DNA of 64,000 bases from Saprospiraceae bacterium (GTDB lineage Bacteria; Bacteroidota; Bacteroidia; Chitinophagales; Saprospiraceae): assembly GCA_019638385.1 (NCBI GenBank), contig JAHBTW010000006.1, positions 62,001 through 126,000 of the forward strand. Reading direction: 5' to 3'. The position numbers and the translations under genes are program-made. The notes under the pieces are model-generated. The model was not told the origin of the DNA and searched no databases. It was given only the letters and a program-made list of their open reading frames with translations. Of this stretch, positions 52,289-60,976 are shown piece by piece (within the stretch, counting starts at the first letter, position 1; the number at the start of each line of letters is the position of its first letter).

Positions 52289-52741
52289 ATGAACATTCTC
52301 GCACCCGTTAAAACGATCATGAGTACAGAGCTTATCACCGTTAACCCGGAAGACAAGCTATCCCGCATTCAGGAGCTCTTTGACCAGCACAACATTCACC
52401 ATATTCCCGTCGTGCGCTTTCGCGAGATCGTCGGTATGGTGAGTAAAACCGACTTCCTTCATTTCATTCGGGGTTTCAACCAAAACGAGGAAGACCGATT
52501 TGTAAATGAGGCGCGCATGAGGGCGTATTCCGCACAGGATATTATGACGGTGGGCTTGGCCAAAATCAGCCCGAACGACCGCATTAATGTGGCTTTGGAA
52601 ATTTTCTTGGTCAACCGGTTTCATGCCGTTCCCATCGTATCAGACCATAATGAATTGGTCGGTATAGTCACTACCTACGATATTATCAAGGCTGTATCGA
52701 ATGAACACATCACGCCGGACCAAATTCTCGATAATATGTAA
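52289..52741 (+). CDS. CBS-domain protein
   Basis: 150 residues forming two CBS units: the first around V-K-T-I-M-S-T-E-L-I-T-V at 6-60, the second around A-Q-D-I-M-T-V-G-L-A-K-I at 85-140, ending in T-T-Y-D-I-I-K-A-V. Such stand-alone pairs bind adenine nucleotides. Neighbours give no hint of a target. A strong terminator follows. The 179 bp before it are A+T-rich with no clear promoter. Confidence 0.88.
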   Translation: MNILAPVKTIMSTELITVNPEDKLSRIQELFDQHNIHHIPVVRFREIVGMVSKTDFLHFIRGFNQNEEDRFVNEARMRAYSAQDIMTVGLAKISPNDRINVALEIFLVNRFHAVPIVSDHNELVGIVTTYDIIKAVSNEHITPDQILDNM

Positions 52742-52818
52742 CTGAGATTTGATAAATCCGGCCCGAATCCGGCCTCCTGAAATCGGGCAGGCCAGGAAAT
52801 AGAACCATTTTTAAAAAC

Positions 52819-52864
52819 AACGAGGGCTATTTTTCGTTTTTTTCAACGAAATAGCCCTCGTTTT
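52819..52864. terminator. Strong bidirectional terminator hairpin
   Basis: AACGAGGGCTATTT (52819-52832) pairs perfectly with AAATAGCCCTCGTT (52849-52862), followed by T on the plus side and A-rich sequence on the other. The loop adds CGTT/AACG pairing. It ends the CBS transcript. Confidence 0.85.
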
Positions 52865-52906
52865 GATGTTATGAGCATTTTTATTTTATAGTGTATAAAA
52901 AATAAT

Positions 52907-53108
52907 TACTTTTGCGGCATACATAAAACTATTAAATATTTTACCATTTACACTTCTACCGACAATTGCCTTCAAAAGCCTTAATGAAAGCGCATCATTC
53001 GCAATTACAAAATACCGCTTCCCTCTTAACGTTCATAAAAATTCCTCTGCTTGTTCCTTATTTCTCCTGCATTCGCTTGCAGGATGCAAATGATTATAAA
53101 AAATCAAA
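52907..53108 (+). promoter_or_regulatory. Promoter and about 190-nt leader of the AT-hook gene
   Basis: TACTTTTG (52907-52914) fits TAnnTTTG. The A+T-rich leader that follows contains the hairpin TCCTGCA-TTCGCT-TGCAGGA (53065-53084) shortly before the start at 53109. No ORF of note lies within. A long leader on a DNA-binding protein gene suggests post-transcriptional control. The rest of 52742-53108 holds only the terminator. Confidence 0.45.
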
Positions 53109-54188
53109 ATGGCCAACTTGCCGATAGACTACTTCTTAAAAATTTTTGAAAAGATGAGAAAGAAAACAGCAGCATCAACCGATGCACAAGAACAACAAAC
53201 AGAAACAACACAGGTGGCCCCTGTAGCAAAAGTTACGCGGTCGCGAGGATGGAAACCAGGCGCACAACGCAAAGCTGCTGCGACTGAAGCCTCCGCTAAT
53301 GCCGAAATGGAAATTGCACTTGAGAAGCCAAGACGCGGCCGACCCGCCAAAGTGAAAGCCGAAATCACCGCTACCGAAACCGCCGCAGAGAAGCCCAAAC
53401 GCGGACGGCCCGCCAAAGCCAAAACGGAAGCACCCGCTAAAGCCGGACGACCCGCCAAAGCGAAAGCAGCAACCACCGCTACCGAAACCGCCGCAGAGAA
53501 ACCAAAACGCGGACGGCCCGCCAAAGCCAAAACGGAAGCACCGGCCAAAGCCGGACGACCCGCCAAAGCGAAAGCAGCAACCACCGCTACCGAAACCGCC
53601 GCAGAGAAACCAAAACGCGGACGGCCCGCCAAAGTGAAAACGGAAGCACCGGCCAAAGCCGGACGACCCGCCAAAGTGAAAGCTGAAACCGCCGCTACCG
53701 AAACTGCCGCAGAGAAACCAAAACGCGGACGGCCCGCCAAAGCCAAAACGGAAGCACCGGCCAAAGCCGGACGCCCCGCCAAAGCGAAACCAGCAACCGC
53801 CGCTACCGAAACCGCCGCAGAGAAGCCCAAACGCGGACGGCCCGCCAAAGCCAAAACGGAAGCACCCGCTAAAGCCGGACGACCCGCCAAAGTGAAAGCT
53901 GAAACCGCCGCTACCGAAACCGCCGCAGAGAAACCAAAACGCGGACGGCCCGCCAACGCCAAAACGGAAGCACCCGCTAAAGCCGGACGGCCCGCCAAAG
54001 TGAAAGCCGATAAGCCGGTAGCGCCTTCTGCGGAACCGAAACCGGAAGAAGTAGCATCTGCTTCGCCTTATCAGCAGCTCTACATTGAGCGATTAGAGGG
54101 GAAGATAGACAAACTGGAACGGCAAATTCTGAAAATCCAGAAACGCCTGCTGAAAATGAAGAAGCGCGTTAAATATATGGAGAAATAA
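53109..54188 (+). CDS. AT-hook/histone H1-like repeat protein with C-terminal coiled coil
   Basis: 359 residues, very basic. The body is built of 36-residue repeats with the pattern K-P-K-R-G-R-P-A-K-A-K, then A-G-R-P-A-K, separated by Ala/Thr/Glu linkers. I count 13 G-R-P cores, seven of them in R-G-R-P, so multiple minor-groove contacts to A+T-rich DNA are likely. The last about 40 residues (Y-I-E-R-L-E-G-K-I-D-K-L-E-R-Q-I-L) form a coiled coil for dimerisation. An internal ATG at 53154 (M-R-K-K-T-A-A) is an alternative start. Probably a nucleoid protein; not a known histone homologue. Confidence 0.82.
   Translation: MANLPIDYFLKIFEKMRKKTAASTDAQEQQTETTQVAPVAKVTRSRGWKPGAQRKAAATEASANAEMEIALEKPRRGRPAKVKAEITATETAAEKPKRGRPAKAKTEAPAKAGRPAKAKAATTATETAAEKPKRGRPAKAKTEAPAKAGRPAKAKAATTATETAAEKPKRGRPAKVKTEAPAKAGRPAKVKAETAATETAAEKPKRGRPAKAKTEAPAKAGRPAKAKPATAATETAAEKPKRGRPAKAKTEAPAKAGRPAKVKAETAATETAAEKPKRGRPANAKTEAPAKAGRPAKVKADKPVAPSAEPKPEEVASASPYQQLYIERLEGKIDKLERQILKIQKRLLKMKKRVKYMEK
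53367..54014 (+). repeat. 108-bp tandem repeat, six copies, within the AT-hook gene
   Basis: Copies start at 53367, 53475, 53583, 53691, 53799 and 53907, exactly 108 bp (36 codons) apart. They differ by few bases, with edges mixing A-K-A-K and A-K-V-K types, which indicates recent duplication and exchange. The unit is a multiple of three, so copy number can change without frameshift. Confidence 0.9.
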
Positions 54189-54206
54189 CTTGCGCGATGT
54201 GCTGAT

Positions 54207-54246
54207 GAAAAGCAGCGTTCTCTTGTTGAGAACGCTGCTTTTTTAT
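54207..54246. terminator. Intrinsic terminator after the AT-hook gene
   Basis: AGCAGCGTTCTC (54211-54222) pairs with GAGAACGCTGCT (54228-54239) around TTGTT, followed by T6 and preceded by A4, so it works in both directions between convergent genes. Confidence 0.85.
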
Positions 54247-54259
54247 TTCTCGGGAAAAA

Positions 54260-54556
54260 TTATTCTTCGATGACAGCAGAAAGTCCTCGTTCTACGAGGG
54301 CGTCTTTCTTGGGTTTAAGTTCCTTTTTGGATGCCGTTTTTACGGTGGCTTTTCCTTTGAAATGGATGATGATGGAAAGCTGTTCGGCTTGCTCGTGCGA
54401 ATGGCCGAGCACCTCTACCAGACAACGAATAACCCAATCGAAGGTATTATGGTCATCATTATAAACAATTAAATACGCGGGTTCTTCAATATCGGGTATA
54501 TCCTCCTCAACGAGAACTTCTTCCAATTCTTCCTCAATTCCGTATTTCCAACTCAT
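54260..54556 (-). CDS. clpS: ATP-dependent Clp protease adaptor ClpS
   Basis: 98 residues. The ClpS core runs from Y-L-I-V-Y-N-D-D-H-N-T-F (N-degron pocket) through the His motif G-H-S-H-E-Q-A to A-V-I-E-E. ClpS hands N-degron proteins to ClpAP. ATG 54556 (M-S-W-K-Y-G) is preferred to the start six codons earlier. The N-terminal acidic stretch (E-E-E-L-E-E-V-L-V-E-E) is longer than usual. Confidence 0.9.
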   Translation of the reverse strand: MSWKYGIEEELEEVLVEEDIPDIEEPAYLIVYNDDHNTFDWVIRCLVEVLGHSHEQAEQLSIIIHFKGKATVKTASKKELKPKKDALVERGLSAVIEE

Positions 54557-54646
54557 GCCCCGATATTTGAACAAACAGAACGCAAGGATGCGAAGAAAAC
54601 AATGTATCGCTAAAGTGTTTTCTCCGCGCCCTCGCGAAAAGATAAA

Positions 54647-55117
54647 TCAATTCAGATTAGCCAGCGTATTTTTTACCGCCTCAAAATTAGGCAAATTTCC
54701 GGCTGATTCCAGCACCTCGGCATAACGAATTACGCCCTCCTTATCTATGACAAAAGCCGAACGGCGCGATACGCCTTTGAGACCGAATACAAACTCTTCA
54801 TACAATGAGCCATAAGCCGCAGACACTTCTTTGTTGAAATCGGATAACAGTGGAAAATTCAATTGTTGATCTGATTTGAATTTGTCAAGCGTAAAAGGCG
54901 AATCCACGGAAACGGCCAATATTTTTGCATCTAACCCCTCATAGTCGGCTATGCTGTCGCGCATGCTGCACAACTCTTGCGTACACACTCCGGTGAACGC
55001 CATCGGGAAAAACAACAATACAACGTTATGCCCCTGATAGTCCTGGAGCGAAACGGGTTGTTTGTCGGAGGAATATAAAGTGAAGAGCGGCGCTGCATCG
55101 CCAATGGATAGAGACAT
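54647..55117 (-). CDS. Peroxiredoxin (AhpE/Bcp-type)
   Basis: 156 residues. The thioredoxin fold has the peroxidatic Cys in F-T-G-V-C-T-Q-E-L-C near 45, with a second Cys five residues on, and the conserved R-S-A-F-V-I-D-K-E near 120. It reduces hydroperoxides. It stands alone, 90 bp from clpS on the same strand. Confidence 0.9.
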   Translation of the reverse strand: MSLSIGDAAPLFTLYSSDKQPVSLQDYQGHNVVLLFFPMAFTGVCTQELCSMRDSIADYEGLDAKILAVSVDSPFTLDKFKSDQQLNFPLLSDFNKEVSAAYGSLYEEFVFGLKGVSRRSAFVIDKEGVIRYAEVLESAGNLPNFEAVKNTLANLN

Positions 55118-55235
55118 GATATTTCGGATTGTAAAGTGAAAGGATAAATTTCAAAACCAAAAACACGTCTATCATGGGATTGTTTTCCTCCTGAAAAAAT
55201 TATGCGTTGATTTGCAGCCGCAAAAAGAAAACAAC

Positions 55236-56156
55236 ATGAATCCCGAACGCCGGGCGTATTTAGAATTGCACATTGCCGTACTGCTATTCGGCGTCACTGC
55301 CATTTTGGGCGATCTCATCTCCCTGTCAGCATTGGTGCTGGTGTGGTGGAGGGTATTGCTCACGAGTATAAGTTTGTTGGCCCTGGTGCGGGTAGGGCGT
55401 CTGTTGAGGGCGCTACCTCCGGCCGCCACGCTTCGGTTTCTGGGCATCGGCGTGATTGTAGCGCTGCATTGGCTGGCCTTCTACGGCGCCATCAAGTTGG
55501 CCAATGCCTCCATTGCCTTAGTGTGTATGGCGCTCACTTCTTTTTTTACTTCTCTGTTGGAACCGCTCCTCGTACGAACCAAGATAAAACGCCTCCAAAT
55601 TGTAATGGGGCTGCTCATGGCGCCCGGCATGGCCATGATTGTGAATGCCACCGAACTCTCTATGCACAACGGCATCTGGGCGGGTATAGCTGCCGCTTTT
55701 CTGGCAGCCTTGTTTTCCACACTCAACAAAAAATACATCGGGCAGGCAAATCCCGTGGAAATCACTTTTTTGGAATTGGGCGCCGCCTGGTTATTTCTCA
55801 GCTTGGTATTGCCGGTGTACGCACTGCTAACCCCCGAAGGCTTGGGCCGCTTCCTGCCCTCCCTCGCCGATTGGGGGTATCTGGCCTTGCTCGCCTTTTT
55901 GTGTACTACTTTAGCCTATGTGCTGGCGCTACGAGCATTGCGGCACCTCTCTGCATTTGTATCCAATCTTACCATCAATCTGGAACCGGTTTACGGCATC
56001 GTACTGGCCTGGCTGCTGCTGGGAGATCACAAACAACTGTCGCCGGTGTTTTATTTCGGCGTGGCGATCATATTGGCAGTCGTGTTTTTGTATCCGTTGG
56101 CGGAAGGGTATTCCGGGAGGAAGGTTAAAGAGGGAAGGTTAAAGAGGGAAGGTTAA
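55236..56156 (+). CDS. EamA-family (DMT) transporter
   Basis: 306 residues, ten membrane segments arranged as two EamA repeats (H-I-A-V-L-L-F-G-V-T-A-I-L-G-D-L near 12 and G-I-W-A-G-I-A-A-A-F near 155). Substrate is unknown; family members export metabolites. Its C-terminus (K-V-K-E-G-R-L-K-R-E-G) is coded by a 14-bp tandem repeat that also supplies the stop codon, so the end is probably not conserved. Confidence 0.88.
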   Translation: MNPERRAYLELHIAVLLFGVTAILGDLISLSALVLVWWRVLLTSISLLALVRVGRLLRALPPAATLRFLGIGVIVALHWLAFYGAIKLANASIALVCMALTSFFTSLLEPLLVRTKIKRLQIVMGLLMAPGMAMIVNATELSMHNGIWAGIAAAFLAALFSTLNKKYIGQANPVEITFLELGAAWLFLSLVLPVYALLTPEGLGRFLPSLADWGYLALLAFLCTTLAYVLALRALRHLSAFVSNLTINLEPVYGIVLAWLLLGDHKQLSPVFYFGVAIILAVVFLYPLAEGYSGRKVKEGRLKREG

Positions 56157-56164
56157 AGGGGGCC
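56123..56164. repeat. 14-bp tandem repeat, three copies, at the EamA stop codon
   Basis: GGTTAAAG-AGGGAA starts at 56123, 56137 and 56151. The 14-bp unit is not a multiple of three, so each copy is read in a different frame and the third supplies TAA (56154-56156). Confidence 0.85.
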
Positions 56165-56168
56165 GATG

Positions 56169-56570
56169 TCACTTCCCCCATGCCAACATCCCACCCTGCA
56201 AATTGTACAGATGCTCGAAACCCTGCTGCTGCATAATGGCGCAGGCTTTGCTGCTCCGGTTGCCGCTCCGGCAATAAACCAGATACGTCTTTGATTTATC
56301 CAATTGAGCTACTTTACCGGCAAAATCGGGGCTGTTGTAATCCAATTCCATAGCGCCCTCGATTTTTCCTTGCGCCGTTTCTGCGGGGGTGCGCACGTCA
56401 AGCAGGACGGTATTCGGAGCGGTTATCAATTCCCTGAAGGCAGGCACGTCCATATTTTGGTAACCGGTGTCGGCCGGGGCTGTTTTGTTATTGGGTTCCT
56501 GTTGGGCGCAGGCTCCGGAGAACATCACAAAACACAAGCCGGCGCAAAAAAGTAAAGGTTTGATAGACAT
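56169..56570 (-). CDS. Rhodanese-like lipoprotein
   Basis: 133 residues. The signal peptide ends in a lipobox-like F-S-G-A-C-A (Cys about 21), followed by a rhodanese domain with L-L-D-V-R-T-P near 58 and active-site loop Y-C-R-S-G-N-R-S (Cys near 99). A periplasmic sulfurtransferase or persulfide carrier is likely. Partner unknown; convergent with the EamA gene. The 257 bp upstream to the TonB gene hold A+T-rich DNA without a clear element. Confidence 0.88.
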   Translation of the reverse strand: MSIKPLLFCAGLCFVMFSGACAQQEPNNKTAPADTGYQNMDVPAFRELITAPNTVLLDVRTPAETAQGKIEGAMELDYNSPDFAGKVAQLDKSKTYLVYCRSGNRSSKACAIMQQQGFEHLYNLQGGMLAWGK

Positions 56571-56827
56571 GCGTTGATTCTTTTTGCTTTAGGAACGATC
56601 AAAGAAGAAAACGCCCCGCAATAAAAAGAGTTTTTGCCATGATCGCCGAAGTTCGCCCAAACGAGCGAAAGAAAGCCGGCTGATAAAAGTCATCCGTTTA
56701 GCTGACTCGCATCATTTCCCGCCGGCTCACATTGAGGGTATTTTTAGGGTGATAAAAGCAGTAAGAGCCTCACTAAAAATTGTTAGCCACTCAAGCTGCG
56801 GAATTTTTTCACCACAACACTTGAGAT

Positions 56828-57769
56828 ATGAACACCGGGTTTTCTTTCACCAATCAGGAGTTTTTGCTCATTGCCGGAGCGGTAGTAGCAGGACTGGCAC
56901 TGCTCATCTTCGCGGTGCGTATGTATTTCAACGCCAAATCCGGGAGCACCTTGGCAGAAAAACATAAGATGCAACACGATGCTGCCCGGTGGGAAGTTCG
57001 CAACAAATACCCGGAAGTAGATGTATTCCGCTGGAGCGGCATGTTCTTCCGCATTGCAATGGTGGCCGTATTGGTCGTCATCATCGGCGCCTTCAACCTC
57101 ACCACTTACGAACGCCAGGCCCGCATTCCGCAAGGAGCGCTCGACTTAGGAGAGATGGATATAGAAGTGGAACCGCCGCGTAGCGCCGAACCTCCTCCGC
57201 CGCCGCCTCCTCCGCCGCCGCCTATGATTCAGGAAGTACCCAACGAAACCATTCTGGACGTGCAGGACGTAGAATTCCTCGACCAGTCTGTAGAGGCCAC
57301 TACCGCTATTGAGGCGCCTGTAGCAGTGGAAAGAAAGCCCGAAGTGAAACACGCTCCTCCTCCTCCCCCGCCTCCGCCCGCAGAGCCGGAGCATGAGGAA
57401 ATTTTCAAAGTGGTGGAAGAAATGCCGCGCTTTCCGGGCTGCGAAAATTTAGCCACCAATGATGAACGCAAAGCCTGTGCCGACAAAAAGATGTTGCAAT
57501 TCATTTACGACAACATCCAATACCCTGCCATTGCACGCGAAAACGGTATTGAAGGCACCGTAGTAGTTCGTTTCGTCGTGGAGGCTAACGGCGTCATCAA
57601 CAATGCAGAGATAGTGCGCGATATCGGAGGCAGGTGCGGCGAAGAAGCGCTCCGGGTTGTAACCTTGATGAACTCCATGCCACAGAAATGGACGCCGGGC
57701 AGGCAAAGAGGCAAGCCCGTGAGGGTGTGGTTTAACCTGCCGGTGAAGTTTATTCTTGAGTACAACTGA
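56828..57769 (+). CDS. TonB-family energy transducer
   Basis: 313 residues: two membrane segments (14-30 and 76-94, I-A-M-V-A-V-L-V-V-I-I-G-A-F) instead of the single one in E. coli TonB, two proline-rich runs (P11 and P8), and a C-terminal TonB domain (Y-P-A-I-A-R-E-N-G-I-E-G-T-V-V-V-R-F near 235, ending V-K-F-I-L-E-Y-N). It transfers proton-motive energy to outer-membrane receptors such as the two in this window. ExbB/ExbD genes are not nearby. Confidence 0.9.
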   Translation: MNTGFSFTNQEFLLIAGAVVAGLALLIFAVRMYFNAKSGSTLAEKHKMQHDAARWEVRNKYPEVDVFRWSGMFFRIAMVAVLVVIIGAFNLTTYERQARIPQGALDLGEMDIEVEPPRSAEPPPPPPPPPPPMIQEVPNETILDVQDVEFLDQSVEATTAIEAPVAVERKPEVKHAPPPPPPPPAEPEHEEIFKVVEEMPRFPGCENLATNDERKACADKKMLQFIYDNIQYPAIARENGIEGTVVVRFVVEANGVINNAEIVRDIGGRCGEEALRVVTLMNSMPQKWTPGRQRGKPVRVWFNLPVKFILEYN

Positions 57770-57785
57770 GTACGGTTAGCTGCGG

Positions 57786-57850
57786 CCACGCCTCGGCGTG
57801 GCGCGAATTGCGAGCCGCGAGCTGCGAGTTTCCTCGCAGCTCGCGGCTCG
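57786..57850. repeat. GAGCTnCGAG-family hairpin repeat, copy 5, with CCACGCC palindrome
   Basis: CGAGCCGCGAGCTGCGAG (57811-57828) pairs perfectly over 18 bp with 57833-57850 around the loop TTTC. Just upstream lies CCACGCC-TC-GGCGTGG (57786-57801), as between pheS and hisS. The block is between convergent tonB and the OmpA-like gene. Confidence 0.75.
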
Positions 57851-57883
57851 TAGCTCGTAGTAGCTATGCTATTTAACAGCCTA

Positions 57884-59908
57884 CTAATTGCCGGAGCCGA
57901 GCGGCGAGCTGCGTTCGTCCATGCGGATAACCCTTACCTCTGTGCGCCGGTTTTGCTGATGCTCGGCCTCGCTGCAAGCCACCCCGTCTTTACAGCCGTT
58001 CTTGAGCCGGGTTTCGCCGTAGCCTACCGTACGAATGCGCGAGGGGTCCACACCGCGCTGTACTAAGAAATCCTTTGCAGAGTCCGCTCTTTTTACCGAC
58101 AACTGGAGGTTGTAATCGGAAGCGCCCCGACTGTCGGTATGCGATGCCAGTTCAATTTGCATACTTGGGAATAGCTCCAGCAGACGCAGCAGGGCATCTA
58201 AGTCGCGCGCTTCGCCGGTACGAACTGCCGACTTGTTGAAGTCGTAATATAAATTTTGCAGCAGGATAACCGTTCCCTCGCGCAGCGGTTCGCGAATGGA
58301 AGCTTCAGAGCCGGCTGCCAATTTTACATTGAGCGCGCTCTGTTCTCCGGCGCGTATTTGCGCCGCAGTAATCTGGTAACGCTCCGAAGCATACCCGTCT
58401 TTTTCAAAATAAATGGTGTAATCGCTCTCCGGATCGAAGCAATAATCAAACTTACCGTCAATGGCCGCACGAATATACTCCTCCCGGCCGCTGCGCTCCT
58501 GCACAATGCGGAGCAGCGCTCCGGGAACGCGGGTGTTATAGTCGCGGCTGAGAATATTCCCGCTAAGGGTAATGCACGACTCCGGCTCCAGTATAATGTC
58601 CACCGGCTTGAGTTGTCCCGGCGATTTGGCTAAGAGCAAAATTTCCTGAGAAGCATACCCGGCAGCGTGGGCCACGAGAATATAATCCTTGCCGGGGGGC
58701 AGCAACAATTGCGCCTCACCGTCGCGATTGGTTGTGGCAGTCGGCGGGCCGAGTTCCTCGTCGCGTTTGCGCACTAAGCGCAGGGTCAATTCATGGGCGC
58801 TGCCCGGAATGGGCGCCAATTCCACATTGTACAGGGCCGTATTGGCAATGAGGCCGTCGCTACCGCGCTCAAACACGCGCAAAGTAGCGCGGGGCATTCG
58901 CCGGTTGTTGACGCCGTCGTAAACAGTTGCCAACAGAGGCGTCTCCTGCGGCCGGGCAAGACCCCGGATGCCGTGCGGCGCCCGAAATCCATATATATCA
59001 TCCTTCCCCACTCCTCCCGCGCGATCGGAGGAAAAAAAACCGGCATTGCCGTCGGGATTGAGAATAAAGCCGAAGTCATCTCCACGCGAATTGAACGGCT
59101 CGCCCAGATTGGTCACAGCGCCCCAAGTGCGGGTGCTGAGGTCAATGGAGAACACATCCATACCGCCGAGGCCCTTGTGCCCGTCGGATGCAAAAAACAG
59201 CGCGCCCGTTTCGTGCGTAAATGGAAAAACCTCATTGCCGGGCGTATTGACCTCCGGGCCGAGATTGATCATGCCCGACCAGGTATTGCCCTTGCGCTCC
59301 ACCACGTACAGGTCGAAGCCGCCATAACCGCCGGGCTTGTCGGAAGCGAAAAAAATCCGGGTTCCATCGGGGCTGAGCGAAGGGTGCATACACGAGAAAT
59401 CATCGCTGTTGAACGGCAATTCCGTGAGGTTTTCCCAATCGTATTCTCCTCTCACGGCTTCGTATATTTTCAGGCCCACCCTGCCTTTGGCATCTGCGCG
59501 GGTGATGCCGTCGCGGAGGTTATTGCGCGTAAAAAAAATGCGATTGCCTTCCCGGTTGAAGCAGACCGGCCCTTCGTGCAGGCGGGAATTCAGCTCTACG
59601 GAAAAGTTTACCGGTTTGGCCGGAACATCCTTAGGGCCGAGTTCGGAATAAAATAATTCAAAAAAGGTCTCTCCAATTTTGCGATCCACCGGCCCGCTTT
59701 TGAGGCGCGATGACACATAAACAATTCCATTTTGATAAAAAACCGGCGAGAAATCAAGCGCCGACGTGTTTATCGTGCGTACATTGTAATACTCAATATC
59801 GTTTATAGCGGCTACCTGTACTTCGTCCGTTTTTCGATTTTTCGATTTCTTTTGGCCGAATACCAGAACAGGCAATAAAAAGACCAGGATTAAAGTCGCT
59901 GTACGCAT
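57884..59908 (-). CDS. OmpA-family protein with PD40 propeller (PorE-like T9SS component)
   Basis: 674 residues: signal peptide (cleaved near V-F-G-Q), PD40/WD-like propeller with S-L-S-P-D-G-T-R-I-F-F-A-S-D and F-F-S-S-D-R-A-G-G, a carboxypeptidase-regulatory-like domain around 440-520, and an OmpA peptidoglycan-binding domain with H-T-D-S-R-G and the end H-Q-Q-N-R-R-T-E-V. This domain order is that of PorE and of the third gene in sprB-porP-ompA clusters. It lies 19 bp after the PorP/SprF gene on the same strand. Confidence 0.88.
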   Translation of the reverse strand: MRTATLILVFLLPVLVFGQKKSKNRKTDEVQVAAINDIEYYNVRTINTSALDFSPVFYQNGIVYVSSRLKSGPVDRKIGETFFELFYSELGPKDVPAKPVNFSVELNSRLHEGPVCFNREGNRIFFTRNNLRDGITRADAKGRVGLKIYEAVRGEYDWENLTELPFNSDDFSCMHPSLSPDGTRIFFASDKPGGYGGFDLYVVERKGNTWSGMINLGPEVNTPGNEVFPFTHETGALFFASDGHKGLGGMDVFSIDLSTRTWGAVTNLGEPFNSRGDDFGFILNPDGNAGFFSSDRAGGVGKDDIYGFRAPHGIRGLARPQETPLLATVYDGVNNRRMPRATLRVFERGSDGLIANTALYNVELAPIPGSAHELTLRLVRKRDEELGPPTATTNRDGEAQLLLPPGKDYILVAHAAGYASQEILLLAKSPGQLKPVDIILEPESCITLSGNILSRDYNTRVPGALLRIVQERSGREEYIRAAIDGKFDYCFDPESDYTIYFEKDGYASERYQITAAQIRAGEQSALNVKLAAGSEASIREPLREGTVILLQNLYYDFNKSAVRTGEARDLDALLRLLELFPSMQIELASHTDSRGASDYNLQLSVKRADSAKDFLVQRGVDPSRIRTVGYGETRLKNGCKDGVACSEAEHQQNRRTEVRVIRMDERSSPLGSGN

Positions 59909-59927
59909 TATGACCCGATTTTAGCGA

Positions 59928-60884
59928 TTAAAAAAACCGGGGATTGATGTATTCTTTTCCTTTGGAACTGCCGCCTATGGAGTAGCGCACTGCCAACTCC
60001 ACCGTACCGCTGTTGTAATTGCGTAATTCAGTGACGGTGGCGTCGTAAGCCAGGCCCAACAACAGGTTGTCGGTGATTTGAGCTGCCAAAAGTAAAGATA
60101 CTGCCTCCCCTACATTATTTGATTTGGAGCCGCCGAGCCGGTACGACAAGCCGGCGGTGTATTTTTCCACAAAAATAAAATTGAAATTGACGTCGCCGTC
60201 AAATGGAGTGTTTTTAACGTATTTCAAAAGCAATTGCGGCTGGAACTGTACTTTTTCGCCGACCGGGAGCAGCAGGCCGCCCATGAAAAAGAAATGCTGC
60301 CGTTCGCGATTGATGATGGCGCCTTGCACATCGGCCAGGTCAATGTTGTTTTGCAACAAACGCGGCGCCGATATGCCGAGGTAGTAACGGTCGGTGCTGT
60401 AATACGCTCCGACGCCGAAGTTGGGTACATATTTACTTTGCAAAGAACCCGGCACAGCATCGTCTATATCTATGGGCTGAGTGCCCTGAAGCGCGCCGTA
60501 GTCCACCCGCAATAGCCGCACGGATGCCTGAAGCCCGATGCCCAGCGTGCCGCGCCCTACGCGGGGCCGGTAGGCATATACGCCTTCTGCTGTATAATAG
60601 TTGGTTACGCCGATGCTCTGACGCAACACACTGCCGCCCACGCCGATGCGATTATTGAGCAGCGGCATGTTGAAGGTGACCAATTGCGTCTGCGGCGCGC
60701 CCTCAAAACCAACCCACTGATTGCGCACCAATGCCGACACCGTAGCGCCGTCCTGACTACCCGCATAGCCGGGGTTGAATCCCAATTTGTAAAACATAAA
60801 CTGGGTGTATTGCTCTTCCTGCTGGGCAATAGCCAACATCGGCAGCCCCAATAGCAACATCGGGATTATGTACTTTTTTTTCAT
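59928..60884 (-). CDS. PorP/SprF-family T9SS outer-membrane protein (second copy)
   Basis: 318 residues: signal peptide (cleaved near A-I-A-Q), family start Q-Y-T-Q-F-M-F-Y-K-L-G-F-N-P-G-Y-A-G, barrel strands to the end. ATG 60884 gives the signal peptide; the longer frame adds 13 residues without merit. Positioned between an Ig-like CHU_C adhesin and the OmpA/PD40 gene, the classic cluster order. Confidence 0.9.
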   Translation of the reverse strand: MKKKYIIPMLLLGLPMLAIAQQEEQYTQFMFYKLGFNPGYAGSQDGATVSALVRNQWVGFEGAPQTQLVTFNMPLLNNRIGVGGSVLRQSIGVTNYYTAEGVYAYRPRVGRGTLGIGLQASVRLLRVDYGALQGTQPIDIDDAVPGSLQSKYVPNFGVGAYYSTDRYYLGISAPRLLQNNIDLADVQGAIINRERQHFFFMGGLLLPVGEKVQFQPQLLLKYVKNTPFDGDVNFNFIFVEKYTAGLSYRLGGSKSNNVGEAVSLLLAAQITDNLLLGLAYDATVTELRNYNSGTVELAVRYSIGGSSKGKEYINPRFF

Positions 60885-60976
60885 TTTCTCAAGGTTGAAT
60901 GGTTCAATGGATTGTGGAGGCAAATGGGTATAATGGGAACGCTGCCCATTCTACCCATTTGCCCATCTCCCCGAAA

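Noticed and set aside
53129-53998. Open frame of 289 codons on the minus strand across the AT-hook repeat
   Set aside because: Shadow of the 108-bp repeat; the plus strand has the AT-hook cores and coiled coil.
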